Shown here: positions 26,022 through 34,848 of the stretch, piece after piece
Numbering within the stretch: position 1 is the first letter of the stretch
Layout of the letters: each line of letters opens with the position of its first letter
DNA from: Streptomyces caniscabiei
Lineage (GTDB): Bacteria; Actinomycetota; Actinomycetes; Streptomycetales; Streptomycetaceae
DNA length: 64,000 nucleotides
Reading direction: 5' to 3'
NCBI RefSeq assembly: GCF_014930365.1
Contig: NZ_JABXWI010000013.1
Location: forward strand, 47,546-111,545
Position numbers and translations under genes: made by a program
The notes under the pieces: generated by a model
Told to the model about the DNA's origin: nothing
Database searches by the model: none
What the model saw: only the letters and a program-made list of their open reading frames with translations

Positions 26022-29008
26022 GACTCCACCGGCTCGACATCGCCGCCTTCGGCCCCTTCGGCGGCACCGAGTCCGTCGACTTCGACGACCTCTCGGCCGC
26101 CGGCCTCTTCCTGCTGCACGGCCCGACCGGCGCCGGCAAGACCTCGGTCCTGGACGCCGTCTGCTACGCGCTGTACGGCTCGGTGCCGGGGGCCCGGCAG
26201 AGCGGCCAGGGCATGAACCTGCGCAGCGACCACGCGGCACCCACGACCCGCACCGAGGTCCGCCTCGAACTCACCGTCGCCGGACGCCGGTTGGAGATCA
26301 CCCGGCAGCCCCCCTGGGAGCGGCCCAAGAAACGCGGCTCGGGCACCACGGTCGAGAAGGCGCAGAGCTGGCTGCGCGAGTACGACGCGGCCGCCGGCGC
26401 CTGGAAGGACCTCAGCCGCTCCCACCAGGAGATCGGCGAGGAGGTCACCCAGCTCCTGGGGATGAGCCGCGAACAGTTCTGCCAGGTCGTGCTGTTGCCG
26501 CAGGGCGACTTCGCGCGGTTCCTGCGCGCCGACGCAGAGGCACGCGGCAGGCTCCTCGGCCGCCTCTTCGACACCCACCACTTCGCCGCCGTCGAGAAGC
26601 GGCTCGCCGACCGCCGCCGGGAGACCGAGGCCAGGGTGCGCGAGGGCGACGCGGCCCTGCTCGCCGACGCCCACCGGATGCACCAGGCGGCGGGCGACGC
26701 CCCGGACCTGCCCGAGCCTGCCCCGGGGGACCCCGGTCTCGCCGACGCGGTCCTCGCCTGGGCCGCCGTCGCCCGCAGCACCGCCCGGGAACGGCTCACC
26801 ATCGCCCACTGCGCGCGGGCGGCGGCGCAGTCGGCCCGGGTCGCGGCCGACCGCGTCCTGGACGACGTACGCGAAGTGGCGCGGCTGCAACGGCGGTTCG
26901 CGGAGGCCCGGGAGCGTGCCGCACGGCTGGAGGAGCGGGCGGACACCCACCGGGAGGACCGGGCGCGGATGGAACGCGGCCGCAAGGCGGAGGCCGTGGC
27001 CCCGGCTCTGGAGCTGCGGGACGTGGCCGAGGCCGAGCACCGGTGGGCGAGGGCGGAGGAGGAGGACGCCCGAGCGCGCCTGTCGGGGGAGTACGCCGAC
27101 GCCGGTGCCGCCGGACTGGCCGCCGCCGCCCGCAGGGCCGCGGAGGAGCTGGGGGCGCTGGAGTCGGCCCGGCGCGCCGAGCGCCGGCTCGCCGTACTCC
27201 TCGCCGAGCAGGCCGAGTTGGACGGTGAGGAGCGGGCGGACGAGGGGGTTCTGCAGGACGCCGAGGGCTGGCTCGCCGAGTGGGAGACCACCCGGGCCGG
27301 GCTGCAGAGCCGTATCGAGTCCGCGCAGGAGGCCGCCGCCCGCGCCGAACAGCTCGCGGTGCGGCGGGAACCCGCCGAGCAGCGGCTCGCCGCCGCCCGG
27401 CAGCGCGACCAGCTCGGCCGTGACACCGACGCGGCCCAGGCGCGAGTGCTCCGGCTGGCCGAGCGGGCGTCCGAGGCCCGCACCCACTGGCTGGACCTCA
27501 AGGAGCAGCGGCTGTCCGGGATCGCGGCGGAGCTCGCCGCCGGACTCGTCGAGGGGCGGCCGTGCGCCGTCTGCGGAGGCACCGAACACCCCGCCCCCGC
27601 CCGGAAGGTCGCGGGGCACGTGGACCGGGAGGCGGAGGAGGATGCACTCGCCGCGTTCCAGCGGGCCGACGAGGAGCGGGCCGACGCGGAGCGGCAACTG
27701 GGGGTCGCGCAGCGGGCGTTGGCCGCCGCGAGCGCCGAGGCCGGCGACACCCCGACCGAGCGGCTCGCGGCGACGGTGGCGGAACTGGAGCGGGAGCAGA
27801 CGGAGGCCCGGCGGCGTGCCGTCGACCTCCACCCCGCGCAGGAGGCGCTGCTGCACGCCGAACAGGAGCGCGACCGGCGAGCCGCCGCACGACAGGAGGC
27901 TGCGGTCAGGGCAGCCTCCCGCGACACCCGGCGCGACACCCTGGAGCGGGAACGGGCCACGCTGGAGGCCGAGTTGACGCAGGCGCGGGGCGACGCCGAG
28001 AGCGTGGCCGAGCTGGCCGGGCGGCTGGAGGCGCGGGCCGCGCGGCTCGGCGCGGCCGCCGAGGCCGCCCGGGTGGCCGACGACACCGCGCAACGTCTGA
28101 AGGACGCCGACGCGCGTCTCGCCGACGCGGCGTTCCGCGCCGGGTTCGACACCCCCCGGGACGCGGCCGCCGCCGTGCTCGACGACGCCGCCCACCGGGA
28201 CCTGCAACGCCGCCTCGACGCCTGGCAGTCGGAGGAGGCGGCCGTGCGGGCCGTCCTCGCCGAGGCCGAGACGACGGCCGCGGGCGCGCAGCCGCCCGCA
28301 GACCTCCAGGCCGCCGAGCGGGAGGCCGAAGCCGCCGCCCGGCGGCTCCAGGGCACGGTCTCCGCGTGGGACGCCGCCGAGCGGCGCCGCACCGAACTCG
28401 ACCGGCTGTCCGCGCGAGCCACCGCCGCCGTGCGCGGGCTGGCACCGCTGCGCGAGGAGCACGACCGTATCGCCCGGTTGGCGGGCCTCGCGGCCGGAAC
28501 CTCCGCCGACAACGAGCGCAGGATGCGCCTGGAGGCGTACGTCCTCGCCGCCCGGCTGGAGCAGGTCGCCGCCGCCGCGACCGTACGGCTCCAGCGGATG
28601 TCCTCCGGCCGCTACACCCTCGTCCACTCCGACGACCGGGCGGGACGCGGCCGCAGCGGTCTCGGGCTGCATGTCGTCGACGCCTGGACGGGACGGGAGC
28701 GGGACACGGCCACGCTCTCCGGCGGGGAGACGTTCTTCGCCTCGCTCGCGCTGGCCCTCGGTCTGGCCGACGTCGTCACCGACGAGGCGGGCGGTGTACG
28801 GCTCGACACCCTCTTCATCGACGAGGGGTTCGGCAGCCTGGACGAGCAGACCCTCGACGAGGTCCTCGACGTCCTCGACGCACTGCGCGAGCGCGACCGC
28901 AGCGTCGGCATCGTCAGCCACGTCGCCGACCTGCGCAGGCGCGTCCACGCACAGTTGGAGGTCGTGAAGGAGCGGACGGGATCGGTCGTGCGGCAGCGGG
29001 GTCAGTGA
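26018..29008 (+). CDS. sbcC: exonuclease subunit SbcC (SMC-like ATPase)
   Basis: A 996-residue Rad50-like protein. Walker A is HGPTGAGKTSVLDA (about 36-49), followed by long charged coiled coils with the zinc hook CAVCGG at about 516-521 in mid-chain. The second coil leads to the ABC signature LSGGETFFASLALALGLADV (about 900) and Walker B LDTLFIDEGFGSLDEQTL (about 930). The ATG overlaps the sbcD stop (ATGA), giving stoichiometric coupling. The stop overlaps the end of the convergent Lrp gene by 7 bp. Role: ATP-driven clamp of the SbcCD nuclease. Confidence 0.95.
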   Translation: MRLHRLDIAAFGPFGGTESVDFDDLSAAGLFLLHGPTGAGKTSVLDAVCYALYGSVPGARQSGQGMNLRSDHAAPTTRTEVRLELTVAGRRLEITRQPPWERPKKRGSGTTVEKAQSWLREYDAAAGAWKDLSRSHQEIGEEVTQLLGMSREQFCQVVLLPQGDFARFLRADAEARGRLLGRLFDTHHFAAVEKRLADRRRETEARVREGDAALLADAHRMHQAAGDAPDLPEPAPGDPGLADAVLAWAAVARSTARERLTIAHCARAAAQSARVAADRVLDDVREVARLQRRFAEARERAARLEERADTHREDRARMERGRKAEAVAPALELRDVAEAEHRWARAEEEDARARLSGEYADAGAAGLAAAARRAAEELGALESARRAERRLAVLLAEQAELDGEERADEGVLQDAEGWLAEWETTRAGLQSRIESAQEAAARAEQLAVRREPAEQRLAAARQRDQLGRDTDAAQARVLRLAERASEARTHWLDLKEQRLSGIAAELAAGLVEGRPCAVCGGTEHPAPARKVAGHVDREAEEDALAAFQRADEERADAERQLGVAQRALAAASAEAGDTPTERLAATVAELEREQTEARRRAVDLHPAQEALLHAEQERDRRAAARQEAAVRAASRDTRRDTLERERATLEAELTQARGDAESVAELAGRLEARAARLGAAAEAARVADDTAQRLKDADARLADAAFRAGFDTPRDAAAAVLDDAAHRDLQRRLDAWQSEEAAVRAVLAEAETTAAGAQPPADLQAAEREAEAAARRLQGTVSAWDAAERRRTELDRLSARATAAVRGLAPLREEHDRIARLAGLAAGTSADNERRMRLEAYVLAARLEQVAAAATVRLQRMSSGRYTLVHSDDRAGRGRSGLGLHVVDAWTGRERDTATLSGGETFFASLALALGLADVVTDEAGGVRLDTLFIDEGFGSLDEQTLDEVLDVLDALRERDRSVGIVSHVADLRRRVHAQLEVVKERTGSVVRQRGQ

Positions 29009-29457
29009 CCCAGGGGACGGCGGGGCAGTGGTGAGGAGTAGACGACGCTCGTCGTCACCGACCCGAGGGCGCCGATCTTGCCCGACACCTCCTCCAGATG
29101 CCGCATCGAACGGGCCGCGACCTTGATCACGAAGCAGTCGTCGCCCGTGACGTGGTGCGCCTCCAGGATCTCGGGCGTGACGGCCACCAGATCGTGGAAC
29201 GGCTTGTAGTTCCCGGTGGGGTAGCGCAGGCGGACGAACGCCAGGATCGGCAGCCCCAGCCGCTCCGGGTCCACGACGGCCGCGTAGCCCTGGATCACAC
29301 CCGCCTCCTCCAGCCGCCGCACCCGCTCGGTCACCGCGCTCGCCGACATCGACACGGCGCGGGCCAGCTCGGCGAAGCTGGCCCGGCCCTCGCGCTGGAG
29401 GACCTCCAGGATGCGCCAGTCGGTGGCATCGGGCAGGTACGGGGAATTCACGGTCAT
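29002..29457 (-). CDS. Lrp/AsnC-family transcriptional regulator
   Basis: A 151-residue regulator: HTH DWRILEVLQREGRASFAELA plus SASAVTERVRRLEEAGVIQG, then the RAM ligand-binding domain (LPILAFVRLRYPTGNYKPF, HHVTGDDCFVIKVAARSM). ATG 29457 gives the family N-terminus with the HTH starting at about residue 12; the longer frame upstream is not needed. It is divergent from a rhodanese gene 131 bp away, a frequent streptomycete pairing, so control of the rhodanese and self-regulation are likely. Confidence 0.93.
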   Translation of the reverse strand: MTVNSPYLPDATDWRILEVLQREGRASFAELARAVSMSASAVTERVRRLEEAGVIQGYAAVVDPERLGLPILAFVRLRYPTGNYKPFHDLVAVTPEILEAHHVTGDDCFVIKVAARSMRHLEEVSGKIGALGSVTTSVVYSSPLPRRPLGH

Positions 29458-29588
29458 GCCTGATGGATAGCAGGGGAATCCCCGGCCGATCAAGGTCCCG
29501 GCCGTGGATCGCCCCTTCAGGCGGATGATCATCCGGCGTAGATTTCCGGTGAGGGAAACAAGGGCTTCCCCGAGGGAAAGGCCAGCTC

Positions 29589-30074
29589 ATGACCGTCGCC
29601 ACCGCATCCGCCGTCAACCCCGTCCTGCGGGTCGCCCCCGCCGCCCCGGCCGAGGCCGCCGCGTACTTCCGGGCGAGTCTCGTCTTCCACGCCGACGTCT
29701 CCGACGTGGCCGCCGCCCTCGCCGCCGACGGCGACCCCGGCTTCGTGGTCCTCGACTCCCGCTCCACGGCGTCCTGGGACCAGGGGCACATCCCGGGCGC
29801 GGTCCACCTCCCCACCGCTCTCATCCCCGAGCAGGCCGAGCAGCTGCTCGACAAGTCCGTGCCCGTCGTCACCTACTGCTGGGGCCCCGGCTGCAACGGC
29901 GCGACCCGCGCCGCCCTCGCCCTCGCCGAACTCGGCTTCCAGGTCAAGGAGATGCTCGGCGGGTTCGAGTACTGGGCGCGCGAGGGCTTCGCCTACGAGA
30001 CCTGGGAGGGCGGGGCGCGCCGCGCCGCCGACCCGCTGACCGCGCCCGTGGACGCCGAGGACTGCGGCTGCTGA
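29589..30074 (+). CDS. rhodanese-like sulfurtransferase
   Basis: A 161-residue single rhodanese domain: GFVVLDSRSTASWDQGHIPG, HLPTALIPEQAEQLL, active-site loop TYCWGPGCNGATRAA with candidate catalytic Cys at about residue 97 or 101, then LGFQVKEMLGGFEYW. The loop has two Cys in place of the usual CxxGxRS. The chain ends DCGC, adding a Cys pair that could receive persulfide sulfur (inference). GAAAGG lies upstream of the ATG. Divergent from the Lrp regulator gene. Confidence 0.9.
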   Translation: MTVATASAVNPVLRVAPAAPAEAAAYFRASLVFHADVSDVAAALAADGDPGFVVLDSRSTASWDQGHIPGAVHLPTALIPEQAEQLLDKSVPVVTYCWGPGCNGATRAALALAELGFQVKEMLGGFEYWAREGFAYETWEGGARRAADPLTAPVDAEDCGC

Positions 30075-30163
30075 ACCGGTCGCCGCCCTGCTTGCTGACA
30101 GCCTGTCAAGAAGCCTGCGGGGGCGACGAGTTCGGCCCGACAGCCGCCGTGTAGCTTCTGGGC

Positions 30164-30694
30164 ATGGCTGGATACGCGGACGCGGCGGCGGTGCCCGATG
30201 TGGTGCGGTGGGTGAAGTCGAGCGGTGGACCGCTCGTGGCGATACCGGAGGCGGTGCTCGCGTTCTGGGCGGGCGCCGACGGCGACGAGACGTCCTCGGA
30301 CTACGACCGCGCCTGCGACGTCGACGGACCCGTCGGCCTGCTGCCGGTCGGCGACACCCGCGCCCTGGTCCTCGGCGACGAACCCGCGCCCACCGCATAC
30401 CTCCCCGAGCACGGCACCTTCGTCCGCCGGTACGCGGCCGACTCCGCCGGCGCACTCCTCGCGGACGTTCCGGCGGCGCTCGCCACCGCGGCCTGGGAAC
30501 CGGAGCTGCGGTGGCGGGTGCCGGGCCCGGTCGTCCTCCTCGACGCCGTCCGGCCCGGCGGATCGCCGCGGGAGACGGACCACGTACGGGTGGAGCTGAC
30601 CGCCGGCGCGTACACGGTCAGCGCCGCCCGGGTCACGACGGGCCCGGAGACCTCGCTCGGGTTCGTCCGGGTGAGACCACTGGCCGACAGGTGA
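30164..30694 (+). CDS. Imm21-like orphan immunity protein
   Basis: A 176-residue soluble protein. VVRWVKSSGGPLVAIPEAVL, SDYDRACDVDGPVGLLPVGD and ALVLGDEPAPTAYLPEHGTF are the pattern I associate with the Imm21 family of polymorphic-toxin immunity proteins. No toxin gene is next to it: neighbours are a rhodanese gene and a DUF885 gene. It may be an orphan immunity gene protecting against toxins of competitors, or may serve a house-keeping role. Family assignment rests on recalled motifs. Confidence 0.7.
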   Translation: MAGYADAAAVPDVVRWVKSSGGPLVAIPEAVLAFWAGADGDETSSDYDRACDVDGPVGLLPVGDTRALVLGDEPAPTAYLPEHGTFVRRYAADSAGALLADVPAALATAAWEPELRWRVPGPVVLLDAVRPGGSPRETDHVRVELTAGAYTVSAARVTTGPETSLGFVRVRPLADR

Positions 30695-30792
30695 GGTGAG
30701 GCCTGCGGCCGGAGCGAGATTTCTCGGCGCCGGAACCGGCGACGCGGCGGCCGGGCCCCGCCGGGGGCGGCGGTGGGCCCGGCCGGTCCGGG

Positions 30793-32484
30793 TCACAGTC
30801 GGGACAGCTCGTCCACCAGGTCGTCCAGGCCCAGGGACCCCTGGGACAGCGCGGCCATGTGCCAGGCCTTGGCGTCGAAGGCCTCGCCGTGACGCCGCTT
30901 GGCGTTCTCCCGGCCCAGCAGCCAGGCCCGCTCGCCGAGCTTGTAGCCGATGGCCTGCCCCGGCATCGTCAGATAGCGCGTCAGCTCGCTCTCCACGAAG
31001 TCCGCCGGACGACTGCTGTGGGCGCCGAAGAACTCCTGGGCCAGATCCACGGTCCAGCGCTCGCCCGGGTGGAACGGCGAGTCCGCCGGGATCTCCAGCT
31101 CCAGGTGCATGCCGATGTCGACGATGACCCGGGCCGCGCGCATCATCTGCGCGTCCAGGTAGCCCAGCCGCTCCTCCGCGTCCTTGAGGAAGCCCAGCTC
31201 GTCCATGAGCCGCTCCGCGTACAGCGCCCAGCCCTCGGCGTTGGCGCTGACCCCGCCGATCGTGGCCTGGTAGCGCGACAGGTCGTCCTTGACGTACACC
31301 CACTGCGCGAGCTGGAGGTGATGGCCGGGAACGCCCTCGTGGTACCAGGTGGAGACCAGGTCGTACACCGGGAAGCGGGTCGCCCCCATCGTCGGCAGCC
31401 AGGTGCGGCCGGGGCGGGAGAAGTCCTCGGTCGGGGCCGAGTAGTACGGGGCCGCCGCGCCACCGGGCGGGGCGATGCACGACTCGACCCTGCGCACCGG
31501 CTCGGCCAGGTCGAAGTGGGTGCCGTCCAGCGCCTCGATCGCCTCGTCCATCAGCGACTGGAGCCACGCGCGGACCTCGTCGACACCCTCGATGTGCCGA
31601 CCGTGCTCGTCCAGGTGCGCGAGCGCCACCCAGGGCGTCCCGGCACCGGGCAGGATCTTCGCGGCCTCCTGCCGCATCTCGCCGAGCAGCCGGTGGAACT
31701 CCGCCCAGCCGTACGCGTACGCCTCGTCGAGGTCCAGGTCCGACCCCGTGAAGTAGCGGACCAGCCTGCCGTAGCGCTCCCGGCCGACCGTGTCCGGCGC
31801 CCCCTCGACCGCCGGGGCGTACACATCGCGCATCCAGTCGCGCAGCTCCACCACGGCCCGGGTCGCGCCGCGCGCCGCCTCGTCCAGCTCGGCGCGCAGC
31901 GACTCCGGGCCCGCCGCCGCGAAGTCCTCGAACCAGCCGCGCCCCGAACCGTCCGTGTCCGCCCACTCGGTGAGCTGGCCGATGAACGTCGCGGTCGGGC
32001 GCGGGCCCGCGTACAGCTTGCGCTCCAGCCCGAGAGCCAGGGACTCCCGGTAGCCGGCGTAGGCCGTCGGCACCGCGCGCAGCCGCTCCGCGATCGCCGC
32101 CCAGTCCTCCTCGGTCTCCGCCGGGGTGATCGTGAACACCTCACGCACCTCGTGCGGCGGCGTGACCATGTTGCCGACTGCGCGCAGCCCCTCCTCGGCG
32201 TCGTGCACGGCCAGCTCCGCCGTCAGCCGCTCGCGCAGCAGGCGCGCGCACCGGCGCTCGACGTCACTGTCCGCGCCCGGTCGCCGCTCCGCCTCGTCGA
32301 GCCGCGCCAGCGTCGTCCGGATCAGCTCCGCGCGGGCCTCCTGGCCGGCCGGCGAGGTGTCCGGCAACTTGCCGGAACTCTCCTTCACACCCAGATACGT
32401 ACCGGTCACGGGGTCGAGGGCGATGAGATCGTCGACGTACGCGTCGGCGACCTCACGAGGCAGGGGGCTCTTGGTGTCAGACAT
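30793..32484 (-). CDS. DUF885-family protein (putative metallopeptidase-like)
   Basis: A 563-residue cytoplasmic protein. DUF885 proteins are all-alpha and carry a thermolysin-like HExxxGHxxQ signature; here it reads TWYHEGVPGHHLQLAQWVY, at about residues 372-390. Other conserved stretches are YVDDLIALDPVTGTYLGV near the N-terminus, NAEGWALYAERLMDELGFL after the putative zinc site, and PGQAIGYKLGERAWLLGREN near the C-terminus. Zinc peptidase activity is likely but unproven for the family. Separated by about 175 bp of repeat DNA from the next gene on this strand. Confidence 0.88.
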   Translation of the reverse strand: MSDTKSPLPREVADAYVDDLIALDPVTGTYLGVKESSGKLPDTSPAGQEARAELIRTTLARLDEAERRPGADSDVERRCARLLRERLTAELAVHDAEEGLRAVGNMVTPPHEVREVFTITPAETEEDWAAIAERLRAVPTAYAGYRESLALGLERKLYAGPRPTATFIGQLTEWADTDGSGRGWFEDFAAAGPESLRAELDEAARGATRAVVELRDWMRDVYAPAVEGAPDTVGRERYGRLVRYFTGSDLDLDEAYAYGWAEFHRLLGEMRQEAAKILPGAGTPWVALAHLDEHGRHIEGVDEVRAWLQSLMDEAIEALDGTHFDLAEPVRRVESCIAPPGGAAAPYYSAPTEDFSRPGRTWLPTMGATRFPVYDLVSTWYHEGVPGHHLQLAQWVYVKDDLSRYQATIGGVSANAEGWALYAERLMDELGFLKDAEERLGYLDAQMMRAARVIVDIGMHLELEIPADSPFHPGERWTVDLAQEFFGAHSSRPADFVESELTRYLTMPGQAIGYKLGERAWLLGRENAKRRHGEAFDAKAWHMAALSQGSLGLDDLVDELSRL

Positions 32485-32584
32485 GCCGACAATCTTGGTA
32501 CGGCCACGGGGACGGCGTCAGCTGCTTGAGCGGCGCTTGAGCCTTACCGCGGCCGGATTCCGCTCAGGGCGTGATCCGCGTCCG

Positions 32585-32658
32585 GGACGGGTCGATGTCC
32601 GGGGCCGGTCCATGTTCGGGAGGACGGGTCGATGTCCGGGACCGGTCGATGTTCGGCG
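32585..32658. repeat. two 37-bp tandem copies, each of two ~18-bp half-repeats
   Basis: Copies at 32585-32621 and 32622-32658 match at 33 of 37 positions. Each copy holds two related halves of the type GGGTCGATGTCCGG and CCGGTCGATGTTCGG, so the tract contains four similar units. It lies between the DUF885 and Lrp genes, both transcribed leftwards, so it is upstream of DUF885 and downstream of Lrp. A related GCCGATGTTC occurs at 33191. Confidence 0.9.
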
Positions 32659-32660
32659 GG

Positions 32661-33152
32661 TCAGGGCGAGGGCCGCTCGGTGTCCGGAGGCAGCAGGGGC
32701 CCGCACTCCCACTGCTGGAAGATCAGCCGGGTCTCCACCCGCGCCACCTCCCGCCGCGAGGTGAACTCGTCGAGGACCAGACGCTGCAGATCCGCCATGT
32801 CCGCGACCGCGACATGCACCAGATAGTCGTCCGGACCGGTCAGGTGATAGACGGTCCGCGACTCCGGCAGCGCCCGGATCCGCTCCACGAACGGCCCCAC
32901 CAGCTCCCGCCGGTGCGGCCTGACCTGCACCGACAGCAACGCCTCCAGACCCCGCCCCAGCTTGGCCGGATCCAGCCGCAGCTGATGGCCGAGGATCACG
33001 CCCGCACGGCGCAGCCGCGTCACCCGGTCCAGACAGGTGGACGGCGCGACGCCGACCTGCGCGGCGAGATCCCGGTACGTCGTCCGGGCGTCGTTCTGCA
33101 ACAGCCGCAGCAGATGGAGGTCCACCGGATCGAGTACGACGGAATCGGCCAT
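32661..33152 (-). CDS. Lrp/AsnC-family regulator of the adjoining PLP enzyme
   Basis: A 163-residue regulator. The HTH covers DLHLLRLLQNDARTTYRDLA and TCLDRVTRLRRAGVILGHQL; the RAM domain follows (ALLSVQVRPHRRELVGPFVE, VYHLTGPDDYLVHVAVADM). It is divergent from a methionine gamma-lyase/cystathionine-type PLP enzyme, and two GTTCGAAC palindromes lie directly between them, touching this gene's start. The arrangement indicates an amino-acid-responsive regulator that controls itself and the PLP enzyme gene. Confidence 0.93.
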   Translation of the reverse strand: MADSVVLDPVDLHLLRLLQNDARTTYRDLAAQVGVAPSTCLDRVTRLRRAGVILGHQLRLDPAKLGRGLEALLSVQVRPHRRELVGPFVERIRALPESRTVYHLTGPDDYLVHVAVADMADLQRLVLDEFTSRREVARVETRLIFQQWECGPLLPPDTERPSP

Positions 33153-33153
33153 T

Positions 33154-33179
33154 GTTCGAACGTAACACGGTGTTCGAAC
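33154..33179. promoter_or_regulatory. double GTTCGAAC palindrome operator
   Basis: Two perfect 8-bp palindromes GTTCGAAC at 33154-33161 and 33172-33179, centres 18 bp apart (just under two helical turns). They lie in the 60-bp gap between the divergent Lrp and PLP-enzyme genes, one bp from the Lrp start codon. This is a likely binding site for the Lrp protein, which binds paired palindromes as dimers or higher oligomers. Confidence 0.75.
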
Positions 33180-33212
33180 CCCGGGATCCGGCCGATGTTC
33201 ACTCTGGCGTCC

Positions 33213-34445
33213 ATGAACTCAGCGAGCACGCACGCGTTCGACCACGCACGCACCACGCCGAGAGCACTGGCCACCGAGGCCGTGCACGCCGGCCGCGACG
33301 ACCTCGCGCGCCAGGGCCTGCACGCCGCGCCGATCGACCTGTCGACCACCTACCCCTCGTACGACAGCCGGGGCGAGGCCGCCCGCATCGACGCCTTCGC
33401 CGGTGACGGCGCCCAGCCCGAGGGCCCGCCGATCTACGGACGGCTCGGCAACCCGACCGTCGCCCGCTTCGAGACCGCCCTCGCCCGCCTCGAAGGCACC
33501 GAGAGCGCCGTCGCCTTCGCCAGCGGCATGGCCGCCCTCAGCGCCGTCCTCCTCGTCCGCGCCTCGATGGGCCTGCGCCATGTCGTCGCCGTACGGCCCC
33601 TGTACGGCTGCAGCGACCATCTCCTCACCGCCGGGCTGCTCGGCACCGAGGTCACCTGGGTCGACCCGGCAGGCGTCGCGGACGCGCTGCGCCCCGACAC
33701 GGGCCTGGTCCTCGTCGAGACCCCGGCCAACCCGACCCTCGCCGAGCTCGACCTCCGCGCCCTCGCCCACGCCTGCGGGTCGGTCCCGCTGCTCGCGGAC
33801 AACACCTTCGCCACGCCCGTCCTGCAACGACCCGTCGAACAGGGGGCGCGGCTCGTCCTGCACAGCGCCACGAAGTATCTCGGCGGGCACGGGGACGTCA
33901 TGGCCGGGGTCGTGGCCTGCGACGAGGAGTTCGCCGGGCGGCTCCGCCAGGTCCGCTTCGCCACCGGCGGCGTCCTGCACCCGCTCGCCGGCTATCTGCT
34001 CCTGCGGGGCCTGTCCACGCTCCCGGTCCGAGTCCGAGCGGCTTCCGCGACCGCCGCCGAACTCGTCCGCCGCCTCGCCGCCGACCCGCGTGTCGCCCGC
34101 GTCCACTATCCGCGCATCGGCGGCGCCATGATCGCCTTCGAGGTTCACGGCGACCCCCACGACGTCATCTCCGCAGTCCGCCTCATCACCCCGGCGGTGA
34201 GCCTCGGCAGCGTGGACACACTCATCCAGCACCCGGCCTCGATCAGCCACCGCATAGTGGAGGAGACGACCCGCCACGACGCCGGCGTCAACGACCGCCT
34301 CCTCCGTATGTCGGTGGGCCTGGAAGACCCCGAGGACCTGTGGGCGGACCTGAACACGGCGCTGGGGGCCGGGCCGACCGGGGTATCGAACGGACGAACC
34401 ACGGCGGAGGCGAAGGGGCCGGCCCTCTCGGCGAGGGGCGCCTGA
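33213..34445 (+). CDS. PLP-dependent trans-sulfuration enzyme (Cys/Met metabolism family)
   Basis: A 410-residue fold-type I PLP enzyme of the cystathionine gamma-lyase/methionine gamma-lyase family. Seen: APIDLSTTYPSYD, YGRLGNPTVARFE, FASGMAALSAVLL (phosphate-binding), ETPANPTLAELDL, ADNTFATPVLQRP and the Schiff-base Lys in LHSATKYLGGHGDVMAG. The C-terminal substrate domain runs from TGGVLHPLAGYLLLRGLSTL to LIQHPASISHR and RMSVGLEDPEDLWADL. ATG 33213 is preferred; an in-frame ATG at 33195 would add six residues. Exact substrate cannot be told. Controlled by the divergent Lrp regulator. Confidence 0.92.
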   Translation: MNSASTHAFDHARTTPRALATEAVHAGRDDLARQGLHAAPIDLSTTYPSYDSRGEAARIDAFAGDGAQPEGPPIYGRLGNPTVARFETALARLEGTESAVAFASGMAALSAVLLVRASMGLRHVVAVRPLYGCSDHLLTAGLLGTEVTWVDPAGVADALRPDTGLVLVETPANPTLAELDLRALAHACGSVPLLADNTFATPVLQRPVEQGARLVLHSATKYLGGHGDVMAGVVACDEEFAGRLRQVRFATGGVLHPLAGYLLLRGLSTLPVRVRAASATAAELVRRLAADPRVARVHYPRIGGAMIAFEVHGDPHDVISAVRLITPAVSLGSVDTLIQHPASISHRIVEETTRHDAGVNDRLLRMSVGLEDPEDLWADLNTALGAGPTGVSNGRTTAEAKGPALSARGA

Positions 34446-34848
34446 GCCGCGGCGGCCGCCACGGGTGACTCGGGCCGGGCTGGGGGCTGGGGCCGGCGGG
34501 GTGATCGGGCTGAGGGCCGGGTGTCGGGGGGCTCGGCCTGGCCGGGTGAGGAGGCGGAGAGGGCGGAGGGGGCGCGTCTCAGGGGTCGAGCCGGGTGGCC
34601 CGACCGGCTGAGGTTGTCTCGGGGCCGGCCAGGTGACTGAGGCCGGTCCTGCGCCAACTCGTCGGAGGCTCCCCGGAGTCGCTCACCGCGCACCGTCAGG
34701 GGCGCGGAGAACTGCGCGACCAGCCCCCACCCACCCACAGCCGGCCGACCCGCTCACCCACTCCCTCGCACAGCCTCGCACCGAGTCGCTCACCCGGCCC
34801 CTCGCACAGCCCCTCACCGACCCGCTCACCCGGCCGGTCATCCTCCCG
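34446..34848. other. 403-bp gene-free convergent intergenic region with repeats
   Basis: No gene supported. It contains a 35-bp copy of the Streptomyces element found again at 42394-42428, and a C-rich tract at about 34751-34845 with three degenerate ~36-bp units of the type CGCTCACCCGGCCCCTCGCA. Lies between the ends of two convergent genes. Confidence 0.75.
34696..34730. repeat. Streptomyces intergenic repeat, single arm
   Basis: The 35-bp segment beginning TCAGGGGCGCGGAGAACTGC matches the right arm of the large inverted repeat at 42308-42428 with one mismatch (position 34708). Copies of this motif are abundant between streptomycete genes (general knowledge). Confidence 0.85.

Noticed and set aside
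25862..29872. A 1336-codon open frame antisense to sbcD/sbcC.
   Set aside because: Long stop-free antisense frames are expected at this GC content; sbcC has every motif of its family on the other strand and the antisense product is Gly/Arg/Pro-rich without motifs.
33165..33185. GGTGTTCGAACCCC resembles a tRNA T-loop.
   Set aside because: No acceptor, D-arm or anticodon arm can be formed around it; it is better explained as half of a paired palindrome operator.
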